This document shows positions 31,392-40,916 of a stretch of DNA of 64,000 bases, piece after piece. Each line of letters opens with the position of its first letter. Within the stretch, counting starts at the first letter, position 1. Origin of the DNA: Caballeronia pedi (lineage in GTDB: Bacteria > Pseudomonadota > Gammaproteobacteria > Burkholderiales > Burkholderiaceae); the NCBI RefSeq assembly GCF_001544915.2, contig NZ_FCOE02000018.1:1-64000 (forward strand). The letters are read 5' to 3'. Below the pieces are notes generated by a model. It made no database searches and had not been told where the DNA came from. It saw only the letters and a list, made by a program, of their open reading frames with translations. A program made the translations under genes and the position numbers.

Positions 31392-31994
31392 TTAGTGTTT
31401 CAGACCGCCATAGCGATCTTCGCGGATCACGCGCGGCGTGATTTCGCGCGGCTCGATCGTCACAGGCTGATACACGACACGCTTCTCTTCCGGGTCGTAG
31501 CGCATTTCGACGTAGCCCGAAACCGGGAAGTCCTTGCGGAACGGATGACCGATGAAGCCGTAGTCCGTGAGAATGCGGCGCAAGTCGGGGTGGCCTTCGA
31601 ACACGATGCCGTAGAGGTCGAACGCTTCGCGCTCGTACCAGTTCGCCGACGTCCAGATGTCCACCACCGAAGGCACGATCGGCACTTCGTCGTCCGGAGC
31701 GAATACGCGCACGCGCACGCGCCAGTTGTTCGTGATCGAGAGAAGATGGCTCACGGCCGCGAAACGCGGGCCGTCGTAGGCGCCGTCGCCGTAGGTCGAG
31801 TAGTCGACGCCAGCGAGATCCATGAGCTGCTCGAAGCGCAGCGACGGGTCATCGCGCAGCTGCTTGCAGACGTCCAGATAGTTGGCCGCCTTGACGACGA
31901 CCGTCACCTGACCCAGCGACTCGGTGATGCTCTGGAGACGGCCGCCAAACGCCGTCTCGAGGTTCGCTTTGAGGGTCTCGAGTTTGCTTGCCAT
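31392..31994 (-). CDS. nuoC: NADH-quinone oxidoreductase subunit C
   Basis: A 200-residue 30-kDa-type subunit of the hydrophilic arm. The family signature [22 protein letters not shown]-type region is present (about residues 118-140), followed by [14 protein letters not shown]. It is a separate gene rather than the NuoCD fusion of enterobacteria. It sits 21 bp after nuoB. Confidence 0.96.
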   Translation of the reverse strand: MASKLETLKANLETAFGGRLQSITESLGQVTVVVKAANYLDVCKQLRDDPSLRFEQLMDLAGVDYSTYGDGAYDGPRFAAVSHLLSITNNWRVRVRVFAPDDEVPIVPSVVDIWTSANWYEREAFDLYGIVFEGHPDLRRILTDYGFIGHPFRKDFPVSGYVEMRYDPEEKRVVYQPVTIEPREITPRVIREDRYGGLKH

Positions 31995-32015
31995 AGTTTG
32001 GGGAGACTCAGGCCC

Positions 32016-32495
32016 TTACTGACGGGCGATGGTGTTGGTGCGGCGAATCTTCGCCTGCAACTGGATCACGCCGTAGACCAGGGCTTCGGCGGTCGGGGGA
32101 CAACCGGGCACGTACACGTCGACCGGCACGATCCGGTCGCAACCACGCACGACGGAATACGAATAGTGATAGTAGCCGCCGCCGTTCGCGCACGAACCCA
32201 TCGAGATGACCCAGCGGGGCTCGGCCATCTGGTCGTACACCTTACGAAGCGCGGGCGCCATCTTGTTGCACAGCGTCCCGGCGACGATCATGACGTCGGA
32301 CTGGCGCGGGCTCGGGCGGAACACCACGCCGAAACGGTCCAGATCGTAACGGGCGGCGCCCGCATGCATCATCTCGACCGCGCAGCACGCGAGACCGAAC
32401 GTCATCGGCCACAGGGAGCCGGTGCGCGTCCAGTTGATGAGCTTGTCAGCCGTGGTGGTGACAAAGCCTTCCTTCAAGACCCCTTCGATACTCAT
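32016..32495 (-). CDS. nuoB: NADH-quinone oxidoreductase subunit B
   Basis: A 159-residue subunit holding the terminal [4Fe-4S] cluster N2. Ligands are the tandem C37-C38 (LACCAVEMM), C102 (GSCANGG) and C132 (VPGCPP). The ATG at 32495 is the conserved MSIEGVL start; an upstream in-frame ATG 14 codons earlier is unlike the family. Confidence 0.97.
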
Positions 32496-32556
32496 TTGTT
32501 TTCCACTCCAGATGAGCAGCCAGCCAAAGCCGCCCATGAATCCGGTGATCTAACTG

Positions 32557-32916
32557 TCATTCCCAGTCGAGTCCGCCCTTTCTCCAGATGTAGGCGAAAC
32601 CGAGCAAAAATTCGAGCAGAAAAATCATCATCGCCATGAAGCCGGGCCAGCCGATATCGCGCAGGGACACACCCCACGGAAACAGGAACGCCGTCTCAAG
32701 GTCGAAAATGATGAAAAGAATCGCGACGAGATAGTAACGCACATCGAACTTCATACGCGCGTCTTCGAAGGCCTCGAAGCCGCACTCGTAAGGCGCGTTC
32801 TTTTCCGTGTCGGGCTTGTTGGGACCGAGAATCTTGCCGATGCTGACCAACGCAATACCTAAACCTAGGCCCACTACAAGAAACAAGAAGACGGGGTAAT
32901 AGGGTGCGAGGTTCAA
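32557..32916 (-). CDS. nuoA: NADH-quinone oxidoreductase subunit A (TTG start)
   Basis: A 119-residue three-helix membrane subunit, first gene of the complex I operon. The [22 protein letters not shown] segment of the quinone-cavity loop and [12 protein letters not shown] are diagnostic. Translation must start at a TTG (32914-32916), since no ATG lies in frame before the conserved N-terminus (NLAPYYPVF). An AGAGGAT ribosome-binding site is well placed before it. A rare start at the head of the operon may set the level of the subunit. Confidence 0.94.
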   Translation of the reverse strand: MNLAPYYPVFLFLVVGLGLGIALVSIGKILGPNKPDTEKNAPYECGFEAFEDARMKFDVRYYLVAILFIIFDLETAFLFPWGVSLRDIGWPGFMAMMIFLLEFLLGFAYIWRKGGLDWE

Positions 32917-33127
32917 GGCTATCCTCTGATCGGTAGATGTGGTCTGTTATTGATTGGGGCCTTCAGCCGGGACGGACCACCCGGCGGGAGAATTCACTTG
33001 GGACCGCTCACGATATCAGCACACTGTGACACCCGCTTTGACGATGTCGATGCTGCGAAAACGTAAGGGTACTCCAGAAGTGACAATGCCAGCCGAAGCG
33101 ATGCAAGCGGCTGGCATTGGATAACTT
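32917..33127. other. nuoA upstream region with a perfect 12-bp inverted repeat
   Basis: This 211 bp separates tRNA-Leu from nuoA. It contains CAATGCCAGCCG (33085-33096) and its exact complement (33109-33120) with a 12-base loop, directly after the tRNA 3' end in the direction of transcription. There is no T-tract, so it is not a classic terminator; it could be a processing or protective hairpin for the tRNA end, or a partial barrier to transcription into nuo. No convincing nuoA promoter was found. Confidence 0.6.
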
Positions 33128-33212
33128 TGGTGCCGACGGCGAGACTCGAACTCGCACAGCTTTCGCCACTACCCCCTCAAGATAGCGTGTCTACCAATTT
33201 CACCACGTCGGC
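33128..33212 (-). tRNA. tRNA-Leu (anticodon GAG)
   Basis: An 85-nt class II tRNA with encoded CCA. The acceptor stem pairs GCCGACG with CGTCGGC, discriminator A. The anticodon stem is CTATC/GGTAG around the loop TTGAGGG, giving anticodon GAG, which reads CUC and CUU leucine codons. The variable arm is long, as in tRNA-Leu, and the T-arm contains GTTCGAGTC. It lies between secG and nuoA on the same strand. Confidence 0.95.
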
Positions 33213-33339
33213 ACTGTACTGCAATCCGGGAAAACTACTTCTAAATTGCCGCGAATCGCTTCAAGACTTGAATTATAACTGGGCCCTACGAATTGTTCAA
33301 CGCACAAAATGCAGATTCTGCGAAAAATTCGTTCTGTCG

Positions 33340-33714
33340 TTATTTAGGCACGTCGGCGCCCGGCGCGGACGATGCGACCGGCGCGGAAGTCGGTGCCGCA
33401 GCCGCCGATGCGCCTGCCGCCGGCGCCGATGCCGGCACAGGACCCGCGCCCAGCACGCCTGCCGAAGTCTGCGGCTTGTAGCTGCCGAAGTAGGTCAGCG
33501 TCAGCGTCGTCACGAAAAAAACCGCGGCCAGAACCGCCGTGGTGCGCGACAGAAAGTTGGCCGAACCCGTCGCACCGAAGAGACTTCCCGACGCACCGCT
33601 GCCGAACGCCGCGCCCATGTCCGCGCCCTTGCCGTGCTGGAGCAGCACGAGGCCGATAACGCCCAACGCCGACAGCAACTGGACAACGATAATCAATGTC
33701 TTCAAATACAGCAT
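33340..33714 (-). CDS. secG: preprotein translocase subunit SecG
   Basis: A 124-residue SecG with two transmembrane helices (about 5-25 and 55-75) linked by the conserved GLVLLQHGKGADMGAAFG loop. It assists SecYE in protein export. The C-terminal third is a low-complexity tail of Ala, Pro, Gly and Ser that is common in betaproteobacterial SecG. It follows tpiA by 88 bp, the usual tpiA-secG-tRNA-Leu order. Confidence 0.93.
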   Translation of the reverse strand: MLYLKTLIIVVQLLSALGVIGLVLLQHGKGADMGAAFGSGASGSLFGATGSANFLSRTTAVLAAVFFVTTLTLTYFGSYKPQTSAGVLGAGPVPASAPAAGASAAAAPTSAPVASSAPGADVPK

Positions 33715-33802
33715 TTCAACTCACCCGATTCCTGATAATTCCGTGACACCTTCGTGTCGCACTATGCTCTTTCGCTTGCCCTGCCTGCTTCCCGGCCGCC
33801 GC

Positions 33803-34576
33803 TCAGTGCAGCACGGTTTGCGCTGCCCTGCAGATCGCCAGAAAATCCTTCGACTTCAACGACGCGCCGCCGATCAGCCCGCCGTCGATATCCTTTTGCC
33901 CGAACAGCTCTTCCGCATTCTCGGGCTTGACGCTGCCACCGTACAGAAGCGGCACGTTCGCGACTGTTGCGCCCTTCTCCAGCAGCTTGCGGCGCAGGAA
34001 TGCATGAACGTCCTGCGCCTGGCCCGGACGCGCGGTCTTTCCCGTGCCGATGGCCCAGACCGGTTCGTAGGCGACCACGATGCCCGCCGCCTGTTCTTCC
34101 GTCAGCACCTGCAGAACGGCGTCGAGCTGGGTGCCGATGACCTGTTCGGTCGTACCGGCTTCACGCTCGTCGAGCGTCTCGCCGACACAGACGATCGGCG
34201 TGAGTCCCGCTTCGATCACGCGCTGCGCTTTCGCCGCAACGATCTCCGGACTTTCGCGATGATACGCGCGTCGCTCCGAATGACCGACGATCGCGTAAGT
34301 GACGCCGAAATCCGCCGCCATTTCCGCCGCGACTTCGCCGGTGAATGCCCCGCCCGCATGCGCGGACACGTCCTGGATGCCCCACTGCACGACCGAGCCG
34401 CTCAAGAGCGCCTGCGATTGCGCAAGATACGGACACGGCACGCACACGCCTACGCGCACGCCCTTTTGCAAAGCCGATGCGCCTGCGGCGACTTCGGTCA
34501 GCAGGGTCGCATTGTCACCGATGCGGCCGTGCATCTTCCAGTTGCCCACCACCAGTTTCGCTCGTTCTCTGGACAT
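33803..34576 (-). CDS. tpiA: triose-phosphate isomerase
   Basis: A 257-residue TIM barrel that interconverts dihydroxyacetone phosphate and glyceraldehyde 3-phosphate. Catalytic features are the lysine in VVGNWKM (K14), the histidine in IVGHSERR, the catalytic glutamate in AYEPVWAIGTG with the following flexible loop, and LYGGSVKPEN at the phosphate site. The ATG at 34576 removes a 13-residue upstream extension that has no family counterpart. Confidence 0.96.
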   Translation of the reverse strand: MSRERAKLVVGNWKMHGRIGDNATLLTEVAAGASALQKGVRVGVCVPCPYLAQSQALLSGSVVQWGIQDVSAHAGGAFTGEVAAEMAADFGVTYAIVGHSERRAYHRESPEIVAAKAQRVIEAGLTPIVCVGETLDEREAGTTEQVIGTQLDAVLQVLTEEQAAGIVVAYEPVWAIGTGKTARPGQAQDVHAFLRRKLLEKGATVANVPLLYGGSVKPENAEELFGQKDIDGGLIGGASLKSKDFLAICRAAQTVLH

Positions 34577-34665
34577 ATGTCTCGTCAGTCGGCGACGGCT
34601 TTCGAGAGCCGCCATGTTATAGAAGTGAAGCCGCTACGAACTGCAAACCGCTTGCAAAACAGATG

Positions 34666-34695
34666 ATTTTACTGTGTTACGACAAAACCGGTCAA
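34666..34695 (-). promoter_or_regulatory. putative sigma-70 promoter of tpiA
   Basis: On the minus strand TTGACC (34690-34695) and TAAAAT (34666-34671) are separated by 18 bp, about 90 bp upstream of the tpiA start. It lies in an A/T-richer stretch between the quinone oxidoreductase gene and tpiA and could drive tpiA-secG-tRNA-Leu and beyond. Confidence 0.6.
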
Positions 34696-34744
34696 ACCGT
34701 CAAAACCGTGTCGCGACATGAAATACCACGACGTGCGCGAAATA

Positions 34745-35761
34745 TCAGGCATCCTCGCGCCAGTCCAGCACGATCTTGCCGACATGCGTGCTGCTTTCCA
34801 TGAGCGCGTGCGCGGCGGCGGCGTCGTGCGCCGGGAAAACCTGATGGATCACCGGCTTGATGCGCCCCGCCTCGATTTCCGGCCAGACGCGCTCCTTCAG
34901 CTTCGCCGCGAGCTTCGCCTTGAACGCGACGGGACGCGGACGCAAAGTCGACCCGGTGATGACCAGCCGGCGACGCAGCACGTCGTTCAGATTGATCTCC
35001 GCCTTGGCGCCGCCGAGCAGCGCGATCACGCAGATGCGTCCGCCGTCCGCCAGCGACTTGAGTTCGCGCTGCAGGTAATCGCCCGCGACCATGTCGAGAA
35101 TCACGTCCACGCCACGGTCGTTCGTCAGCGACTTCACCACTTCGACGAAATCCTCCGTCTTGTAGTTGATCGCGCGCTCCGCGCCGAGCGCTTCGCACGC
35201 GCGGCACTTTTCATCGGTGCCGGCGGTGGCGAACACGCGGAAACCGAGCGCCTTCGCGATCTGAATCGCCGTCACGCCGATGCCGCTCGATCCGCCCTGC
35301 ACGAGCAGCGTCTCTTCCTCGCCGTTCTCGCCCGCGCCCAGCTGACCACGCTCGAAGACATTGCTCCATACGGTGAAGAACGTCTCCGGCAGCGACGCGG
35401 CCTCGATATCCGACAAACCCTTCGGCACCGGCAGACATTGTTCGAGCGGCGCCACCGCGTACTCGGCATAGCCGCCGCCTGCGAGCAGCGCGCACACGCG
35501 ATCGCCTTTTTTCAGACCGAACGGGTTGTGCCTGGGATCGAAATCGCCATCGACGATTTCACCCGCGACCTCCAGCCCCGGCAAATCCGACGCGCCCGGC
35601 GGCGGCGCGTATGCGCCCTTGCGCTGGAAGACGTCTGGCCGGTTCACGCCGGAAGCGGCCACCTTGATCAACACCTCGCACTTGCCCGGCGCAGGCGTCG
35701 GACGTTCGCCCAGCTTCAGGACTTCGGGTGCGCCAAACTCGGTGATTTCGATGGCCTTCAT
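34745..35761 (-). CDS. NAD(P)H quinone oxidoreductase (zinc-independent MDR family, PIG3-like)
   Basis: A 338-residue medium-chain dehydrogenase/reductase. It lacks the catalytic zinc cysteines and has the quinone-oxidoreductase signature: NRPDVFQRKGAY near the start, PGLEVAGE, and a Rossmann nucleotide loop LVQGGSSGIGVTAIQIAKALG followed by AGTDEKCRACEALGA. It would reduce quinones with NAD(P)H. Start at 35761 is supported by GGAGAGGAT just before the ATG; an upstream extension is unlike the family. It is encoded between pnp and tpiA on the same strand. Confidence 0.9.
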   Translation of the reverse strand: MKAIEITEFGAPEVLKLGERPTPAPGKCEVLIKVAASGVNRPDVFQRKGAYAPPPGASDLPGLEVAGEIVDGDFDPRHNPFGLKKGDRVCALLAGGGYAEYAVAPLEQCLPVPKGLSDIEAASLPETFFTVWSNVFERGQLGAGENGEEETLLVQGGSSGIGVTAIQIAKALGFRVFATAGTDEKCRACEALGAERAINYKTEDFVEVVKSLTNDRGVDVILDMVAGDYLQRELKSLADGGRICVIALLGGAKAEINLNDVLRRRLVITGSTLRPRPVAFKAKLAAKLKERVWPEIEAGRIKPVIHQVFPAHDAAAAHALMESSTHVGKIVLDWREDA

Positions 35762-35901
35762 ATCCTCTCCCTGTGCCGACCGGAGTCGGTGTGCATTCGA
35801 ACCGGATGGCACTGCGCGCGCTCGGAGTGATCCACGCTCCGCACTGCCATCGAGTCCGATGACGCGTCGGACAACGCATAGCGTCCGAAGCGTCATACAT
35901 G

Positions 35902-35936
35902 AAAACGGCCGGCTCGCATCAGCGGGCCGGCCGTTT
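35902..35936 (-). terminator. hairpin terminator after pnp
   Basis: AAACGGCCGGC (35903-35913) and its complement GCCGGCCGTTT (35926-35936) form an 11-pair stem with a 12-base loop; on the minus strand it ends in GTTTTC. It lies 14 bp after the pnp stop codon. Confidence 0.75.
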
Positions 35937-35949
35937 ACACATTACCGCA

Positions 35950-38088
35950 TTACTGCTGCGGGTGCGTGGGTTCCGCCTGTTGCGCGCCTTCGTTCAGAAG
36001 CGCCTTCGCCGACAGACGCACACGACCCTTTTCGTCCGTCTGGATGACCTTGACCCGCACGATCTGGCCTTCCTTCAGATAGTCGTTGATGTCCTTCACG
36101 CGCTCGTTGACGATCTCGGAGATGTGCAGCAGACCGTCCTTGCCCGGCAGGATGTTCACGATCGCGCCGAAGTCGAGCAGCTTGAGCACCGGACCTTCGT
36201 AGACCTGACCCACTTCCACTTCAGCCGTGATGTTCTCGATGCGCTTCTTCGCGTCGGCCATGCCTTCGGCGCTCGTGCTCGCGATCGTCACGACGCCGTC
36301 GTCCGAAATGTCGATGGTCGTGCCGGTTTCTTCCGTCAGCGCGCGAATCACCGAACCGCCCTTGCCGATCACGTCGCGGATCTTTTCCGGATTGATCTTG
36401 ATGGTGATCATGCGCGGCGCGTAGTCCGACAGCTCCGTGTTGGTGGTCGGCACGGCGGCGGTCATCTTGCCGAGGATGTGCATGCGGCCTTCCTTCGCCT
36501 GCGCGAGCGCGACCTGCATGATTTCCTTGGTGATGCCCTGGATCTTGATGTCCATCTGCAGCGCGGTCACGCCTTGCGCCGTGCCGGCCACCTTGAAGTC
36601 CATGTCGCCGAGGTGATCTTCGTCGCCGAGGATGTCGGTCAGAACCGCGAACTTGTTGCCTTCGAGGATCAGGCCCATCGCGATGCCCGCGACGTGCGCC
36701 TTCATCGGCACGCCGGCGTCCATCAGCGCGAGGCAGCCGCCGCAGACCGAAGCCATCGACGACGAACCGTTCGATTCCGTGATTTCCGACACGACGCGGA
36801 TCGAGTAGCCGAATTCGTCGGCGCTCGGCAGGCACGCGGCGAGCGCGCGCTTCGCCAGACGGCCGTGACCGATTTCACGACGCTTCGGCGAACCGACGCG
36901 GCCCGTTTCGCCGGTCGCGAACGGGGGCATGTTGTAGTGGAGCATGAAGCGCTCGCGGTATTCGCCTTCGAGCGCGTCGATGTTCTGCTCATCGCCCTTC
37001 GTGCCGAGCGTCGCGACGACCAGCGCCTGCGTTTCGCCGCGCGTGAAGAGCGCCGAGCCGTGCGTACGCGGCAGGACGCCCGTGCGGATTTCGATCGGGC
37101 GGACCGTGCGCGTGTCGCGGCCGTCGATGCGCGGCTCGCCGTTCAGGATCTGCGAGCGAACGATCTTCGCTTCGATGTCGAACAGGACGTTGCCGACGGT
37201 TGCCTTGTCGGCGGCGACCGAGCCCGATGCCGCGGCTTCCTGCTCGAGGGCTGCGGAGGTCGCTGCGTAGACTTCCTTCAGCTTGGTCGAACGCGCCTGC
37301 TTGTTGCGCAACTGGTACGCGGCGAGCAGCTCGGCTTGCGCGAGTTCCGTCACGCGGCCGATCAGCGTTTCGTTCTTCGCCGCCGGCGCCCAGTCCCATT
37401 CCGGCTTGCCGCCTTCGCGAACGAGTTCGTGAATCGCGTCGATGGCCGTCTGCATCTGCTCGTGGCCGAACACGACGCCGCCGAGCATCACTTCTTCGCT
37501 CAGTTGCTGCGCTTCCGACTCCACCATCAGCACGGCGCGCTCGGTGCCGGCGACGATCAGATCGAGCGCCGATTCCTTCATCTGCGGACGCGTCGGGTTC
37601 AGCACGTACTCGTTGTTGATGTAGGCAACGCGCGCGGCGCCGACCGGACCGTTGAACGGCAGGCCCGACACGGCCAGCGCAGCGGATGCGCCGATCAGTG
37701 CGGGAATGTCCGCCGGAATATCCGGGTTCAGCGACAGGACGTGGATCACGACCTGCACTTCGTTATAGAAGCCTTCCGGGAAAAGCGGACGCAGCGGGCG
37801 GTCGATCAGGCGCGAGATCAGCGTCTCGCCTTCCGACGGACGGCCTTCGCGGCGGAAGAAGCCGCCCGGAATCTTGCCGGCGGCGTAGGTCTTTTCGAGG
37901 TAATCGACGGTCAGCGGGAAGAAATCCTGGCCCGGCTTGGCGGTCTTTGCGCCGACGACAGTGGCGAGCACGACGGTGTCTTCGACATCGACGATCACCG
38001 CGCCGCTTGCCTGACGAGCGATCTCACCCGTTTCCAGGCGGACATTGTGCTGTCCCCACTTAAATTCTTTGACGATTTTATTGAACAT
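35950..38088 (-). CDS. pnp: polyribonucleotide nucleotidyltransferase (PNPase)
   Basis: A 712-residue 3'-5' phosphorolytic exoribonuclease. It has two RNase PH domains (about 5-230 and 310-545) joined by a helical linker, then KH ([24 protein letters not shown]) and S1 ([33 protein letters not shown]) RNA-binding domains. Active-site residues lie in the second PH domain around [11 protein letters not shown] and [16 protein letters not shown]. The ATG at 38088 gives the conserved MFNKIVKEF start. It follows rpsO, as in most proteobacteria. Confidence 0.97.
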   Translation of the reverse strand: MFNKIVKEFKWGQHNVRLETGEIARQASGAVIVDVEDTVVLATVVGAKTAKPGQDFFPLTVDYLEKTYAAGKIPGGFFRREGRPSEGETLISRLIDRPLRPLFPEGFYNEVQVVIHVLSLNPDIPADIPALIGASAALAVSGLPFNGPVGAARVAYINNEYVLNPTRPQMKESALDLIVAGTERAVLMVESEAQQLSEEVMLGGVVFGHEQMQTAIDAIHELVREGGKPEWDWAPAAKNETLIGRVTELAQAELLAAYQLRNKQARSTKLKEVYAATSAALEQEAAASGSVAADKATVGNVLFDIEAKIVRSQILNGEPRIDGRDTRTVRPIEIRTGVLPRTHGSALFTRGETQALVVATLGTKGDEQNIDALEGEYRERFMLHYNMPPFATGETGRVGSPKRREIGHGRLAKRALAACLPSADEFGYSIRVVSEITESNGSSSMASVCGGCLALMDAGVPMKAHVAGIAMGLILEGNKFAVLTDILGDEDHLGDMDFKVAGTAQGVTALQMDIKIQGITKEIMQVALAQAKEGRMHILGKMTAAVPTTNTELSDYAPRMITIKINPEKIRDVIGKGGSVIRALTEETGTTIDISDDGVVTIASTSAEGMADAKKRIENITAEVEVGQVYEGPVLKLLDFGAIVNILPGKDGLLHISEIVNERVKDINDYLKEGQIVRVKVIQTDEKGRVRLSAKALLNEGAQQAEPTHPQQ

Positions 38089-38436
38089 TGTGACTCCTTC
38101 TTCGTTGCGCCGCGCCGCTTCATCTGGCGCTGGCTGGGGCGGTCGCGAGCCACGCTTGAGAGGTGTGTTATGCCATTCCAGCGCGGGGCCTGCCCAACGT
38201 GCGCGGCACGCGCCGCGATGGAATGACACAAAGCTCTGCCGCGAGGCCGGACCGGGTGTCGAACCGGACAATGCATCCGGGTAAAGCCTATGACCCGCCG
38301 AAAACCGACTACGATGGGCCGACCGCCGGGAAATACGATCGGGCACCACTTCACGGCCGGAACGTACAAAAACAAAATGCCTGTATCAGCGGACTGACAC
38401 AGGCACTTCGTTGGAACGCTGGCCGCTTGGCGCCAA
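38089..38436 (-). promoter_or_regulatory. rpsO-pnp intergenic region with long irregular hairpin in the pnp leader
   Basis: This 348-bp region has no gene. Just after rpsO it holds that gene's terminator. Further on, 38165-38230 can fold on the minus strand into a long irregular stem: GTGT and CATTCCA near the 5' side pair with ACAC and TGGAATG on the 3' side, flanking a G/C-rich inner hairpin (GTGC-CGC-GCAC). In E. coli a comparable hairpin upstream of pnp is cut by RNase III and allows PNPase to repress itself; here that role is inference. Confidence 0.5.
38366..38405 (-). terminator. Rho-independent terminator of rpsO
   Basis: On the minus strand TGCCTGTGTCAG and CTGATACAGGCA pair (one mismatch) around a four-base loop (38378-38405), followed by TTTTGTTTTTGT (38366-38377). 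It lies 32 bp after the rpsO stop. Confidence 0.88.
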
Positions 38437-38706
38437 TTACTTGCGCAGACCCAGCTTCTCGATCAGCGAGCGATAACGATCCGCATCCTTGCCCTTCAGG
38501 TAGTCGAGCAGCTTGCGACGACGGCTCACCATGCGCAGCAGGCCGCGGCGGCTATGGTGATCCTTCGAGTGCGCTTTGAAGTGGACGGTCAGTTCGTTGA
38601 TGCGGCTCGTGAGCAGTGCGACCTGCACTTCGGGGGAGCCGGTGTCGTTGGCGCCGCGCGCGTATTCAGCGACGATATCGGATTTCTTGACTTCTGCTAC
38701 GGACAT
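38437..38706 (-). CDS. rpsO: 30S ribosomal protein S15
   Basis: An 89-residue S15 with the family signature [20 protein letters not shown] (about 45-65) and the LEKLGLRK-like C-terminus; it binds 16S rRNA in the platform of the small subunit. It has its own terminator and an extended -10 promoter upstream. Confidence 0.98.
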   Translation of the reverse strand: MSVAEVKKSDIVAEYARGANDTGSPEVQVALLTSRINELTVHFKAHSKDHHSRRGLLRMVSRRRKLLDYLKGKDADRYRSLIEKLGLRK

Positions 38707-38808
38707 TTGCTTTTCCTTTGATACAGACAGGCGGTCACGGAAGAAAGGCCGTGCCGTGGATTTACCAGTTTCGGATTTCGCTTCGGCCAAACCAAAGACG
38801 AAGCGCGA

Positions 38809-38817
38809 AGTATAGCA
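38809..38817 (-). promoter_or_regulatory. putative extended -10 promoter of rpsO
   Basis: TGCTATACT on the minus strand is an extended -10 element (TGn-TATACT) about 100 bp before the rpsO start. No good -35 is visible 16-18 bp upstream, which is tolerated by extended -10 promoters. Confidence 0.5.
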
Positions 38818-38861
38818 CAGCGCGCACCGTTGGAGACGCAGTTCCGGCGCGCCGCCGACGC

Positions 38862-40151
38862 CTAGCGGGCCGGCCGCGTCATCCTGCAGGTCGTCGGCTG
38901 AACAGTCTTGTCGGCGGCGACGGCGAGCAGCGTGCGAAAGCCGTAGCCGGAGCCTTCGTTGTCGATACCCACGCCCTTCGTGCCCGCCTTGTCCATCTCC
39001 ATGACATAAAGGGGCTGGATCACCTGATGATCGTCGGCGCGCATGGTCATCGCGTGGAAACCTTCGCCGTCGAACTTCATGCCTTCCAGCGCGCGCGCCA
39101 CCGCGAGCGGGTCCGCGCTGCCGGCGCGCGTCATCGCGGCGGCGAGCATCTCGATCATCAGCGGCATGCGCGCCACCAGATAGTCGTCCGCGGCGGCCGG
39201 ATAACGGGCGCGAAAGGCGCGATAGTACGCGTCGGATGCCGCGCCGCCCGCGTTCGGATGCCAGTCCGCCACCGCGATCACGCGTTTCACGCCCGCATCG
39301 CCGAGCGCTGCGGGCGCGCCCAGACTGTTTCCGTAGAACGTATAGAACTTCGTGTCGAGGCCTTGCTCGCGCGCCGCTTTCACGAGCAGCGTGAGATCGT
39401 TGCCCCAGTTGCCAGTGATCACGGCGTCCGCCCCGCTCGCACGGATTTTCGCGATATAGGGCGCGAAATCCTTCACCCGGCCGATCGGATGAAACTCGTC
39501 GCCCGCGATCGCGACATCCGCCCGCCGCTCCTTCAGCGCGCGCTGCGCCTCGCGGCTCACGTCGTGGCCGAAGCTGTAATCCTGATTCAGCAGATACACC
39601 TTCTTCACCGCGCGATCGTCTTTCAGCGCATCGGCGAGCGCGTCCATGCGCATGCCGGCGTGGGCGTCGAAGCGGAAGTGCCAGAAGCTGCACGCGTCGT
39701 TGGTGAGCGCGGGATCGTCGGCGGAATAGTTGAGGAACATCACGCGCCGGTCGGGCTCGCGCGCGTTCTGCCTGTCGACCGCCGCGACGAGCGCCGCCGC
39801 CACCGCCGAACTGTTCCCCTGCATGATGAAGCCGATCTTCTCGTCGATCGCCGCGCGCAGTTGCACGAGACTCGCCTCGCTGCTGCCACGGCCGTCGAGC
39901 ACGACGAGTTGCAGCGGATGCACGCCGTCGGCGAGCTTCACGCCGCCCTGCGCGTTCACGCGCTCCACGCCGAAGCGCAGATTGCGCTCGACCATCGCGC
40001 CGGCATTCGCGAACGGGCCGGACATGCCCTCGATCAGCGCGAGCTTGATGGGCGGCAGATCGGCCGCATTCGCCGTCAGGGACACTGCCAGACACGCCGA
40101 TGCCACGGAGCGCAGCCATCGCGTCGCGCGCACGCTGATTCGTTTCTTCAT
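38862..40151 (-). CDS. branched-chain amino acid ABC transporter substrate-binding protein (LivJ-like), orphan
   Basis: A 429-residue periplasmic binding protein of the LivJ/type I fold. It starts with a signal peptide ([12 protein letters not shown], hydrophobic core, ANA-A cleavage), then [19 protein letters not shown], the family's opening strand and ligand loop, and later [19 protein letters not shown]. No permease (LivHM) or ATPase (LivGF) gene lies within this window near it, so it must share a transporter encoded elsewhere or serve another function. Ligand is unknown. The ATG at 40151 is preferred over a GTG six codons upstream because it begins the signal peptide. Confidence 0.85.
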   Translation of the reverse strand: MKKRISVRATRWLRSVASACLAVSLTANAADLPPIKLALIEGMSGPFANAGAMVERNLRFGVERVNAQGGVKLADGVHPLQLVVLDGRGSSEASLVQLRAAIDEKIGFIMQGNSSAVAAALVAAVDRQNAREPDRRVMFLNYSADDPALTNDACSFWHFRFDAHAGMRMDALADALKDDRAVKKVYLLNQDYSFGHDVSREAQRALKERRADVAIAGDEFHPIGRVKDFAPYIAKIRASGADAVITGNWGNDLTLLVKAAREQGLDTKFYTFYGNSLGAPAALGDAGVKRVIAVADWHPNAGGAASDAYYRAFRARYPAAADDYLVARMPLMIEMLAAAMTRAGSADPLAVARALEGMKFDGEGFHAMTMRADDHQVIQPLYVMEMDKAGTKGVGIDNEGSGYGFRTLLAVAADKTVQPTTCRMTRPAR

Positions 40152-40325
40152 GGGTTTGCGTCGATCCACCGAAAGCGCGGATCATAGGCCGCGGCGCGTT
40201 CGCCGCGCAAGTCCGGCATTGCCGACACATCGGCTCGAATGCCGCGACGTCATGGCGAATGTTTTGCCGCGCGCGCGTGTCAAAATCACGGGAAACATCG
40301 AACGATCCAGCACGTGGAGGCTACC

Positions 40326-40841
40326 ATGCTGCACTCATTGAACCGTCTGCGCGGCGCGCTCGCGGGCGCGGGCGTCGCGCTGCTGCTCACGGCCTGCGCG
40401 CAGCCGTGGCAGAACTATCAGACCGGCGCGGATGCATCGACAATCACGACCCGCCTTGGGCCGCCGCGCGAAGTCTACGATCTGCCCAACGGCGGCAAGC
40501 GCCTGATGTGGCCGACACAGCCGCTCGGCGAATTCACCACCGCCGCCGATATCGACGCGTCCGGCCGGATCGTCAGCGTCAGGCAGGTGCTCGATGAAAA
40601 CGAGTTCTACAAGGCGCAGATCGGTACGTGGACGAGAAAGGACGTGCTCGTGAACTTCGGGCGCCCGGTGGAGACTTCGTACTTTCCGCTGATGAAGCGC
40701 GAAGTCTGGACCTATCGCTACATGGAAGCGAACATCTGGTATCTGATGTACAACTTCTATTTCGACGATCAGGGCATTCTGCGCATGACGCAGAAGACAC
40801 CCGACCCGCTGCACGATCCCGACCGGCGCAATCTGTTCTGA
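40326..40841 (+). CDS. outer-membrane lipoprotein, SmpA/BamE-like
   Basis: A 171-residue lipoprotein. Signal sequence with lipobox LLLTAC (C24). The mature part contains TRLGPPREVYDLPNGG and later VLVNFGRPVETSYFP, both like the SmpA/OmlA/BamE fold in which a small module measures GxP turns, so it appears to carry two such halves. BamE-type proteins support outer-membrane assembly, but a direct role is not certain here. A GTGGAGG ribosome-binding site precedes the ATG at 40326. It is divergent from the LivJ-like gene and convergent with leuA. Confidence 0.75.
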   Translation: MLHSLNRLRGALAGAGVALLLTACAQPWQNYQTGADASTITTRLGPPREVYDLPNGGKRLMWPTQPLGEFTTAADIDASGRIVSVRQVLDENEFYKAQIGTWTRKDVLVNFGRPVETSYFPLMKREVWTYRYMEANIWYLMYNFYFDDQGILRMTQKTPDPLHDPDRRNLF

Positions 40842-40863
40842 CGAGATCCGCGCCGCGCCATGC

Positions 40864-40885
40864 AAAAAGCCCTCTCGCGAGGGCT
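40864..40885 (-). terminator. Rho-independent terminator of leuA
   Basis: AGCCCTC (40868-40874) and GAGGGCT (40879-40885) form a seven-pair stem with a TCGC loop; on the minus strand it is followed by TTTTTGC. It may also slow transcription from the convergent lipoprotein gene, but the plus-strand T-tract is poor. Confidence 0.85.
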
Positions 40886-40916
40886 GTTGCGTTTCAAACG
40901 AAACCGCGTTCGAACA

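Noticed and set aside
30123-32639. 838-residue plus-strand open frame
   Set aside because: It is antisense to nuoD, nuoC and nuoB and has no domain; simply a G/C-rich shadow.
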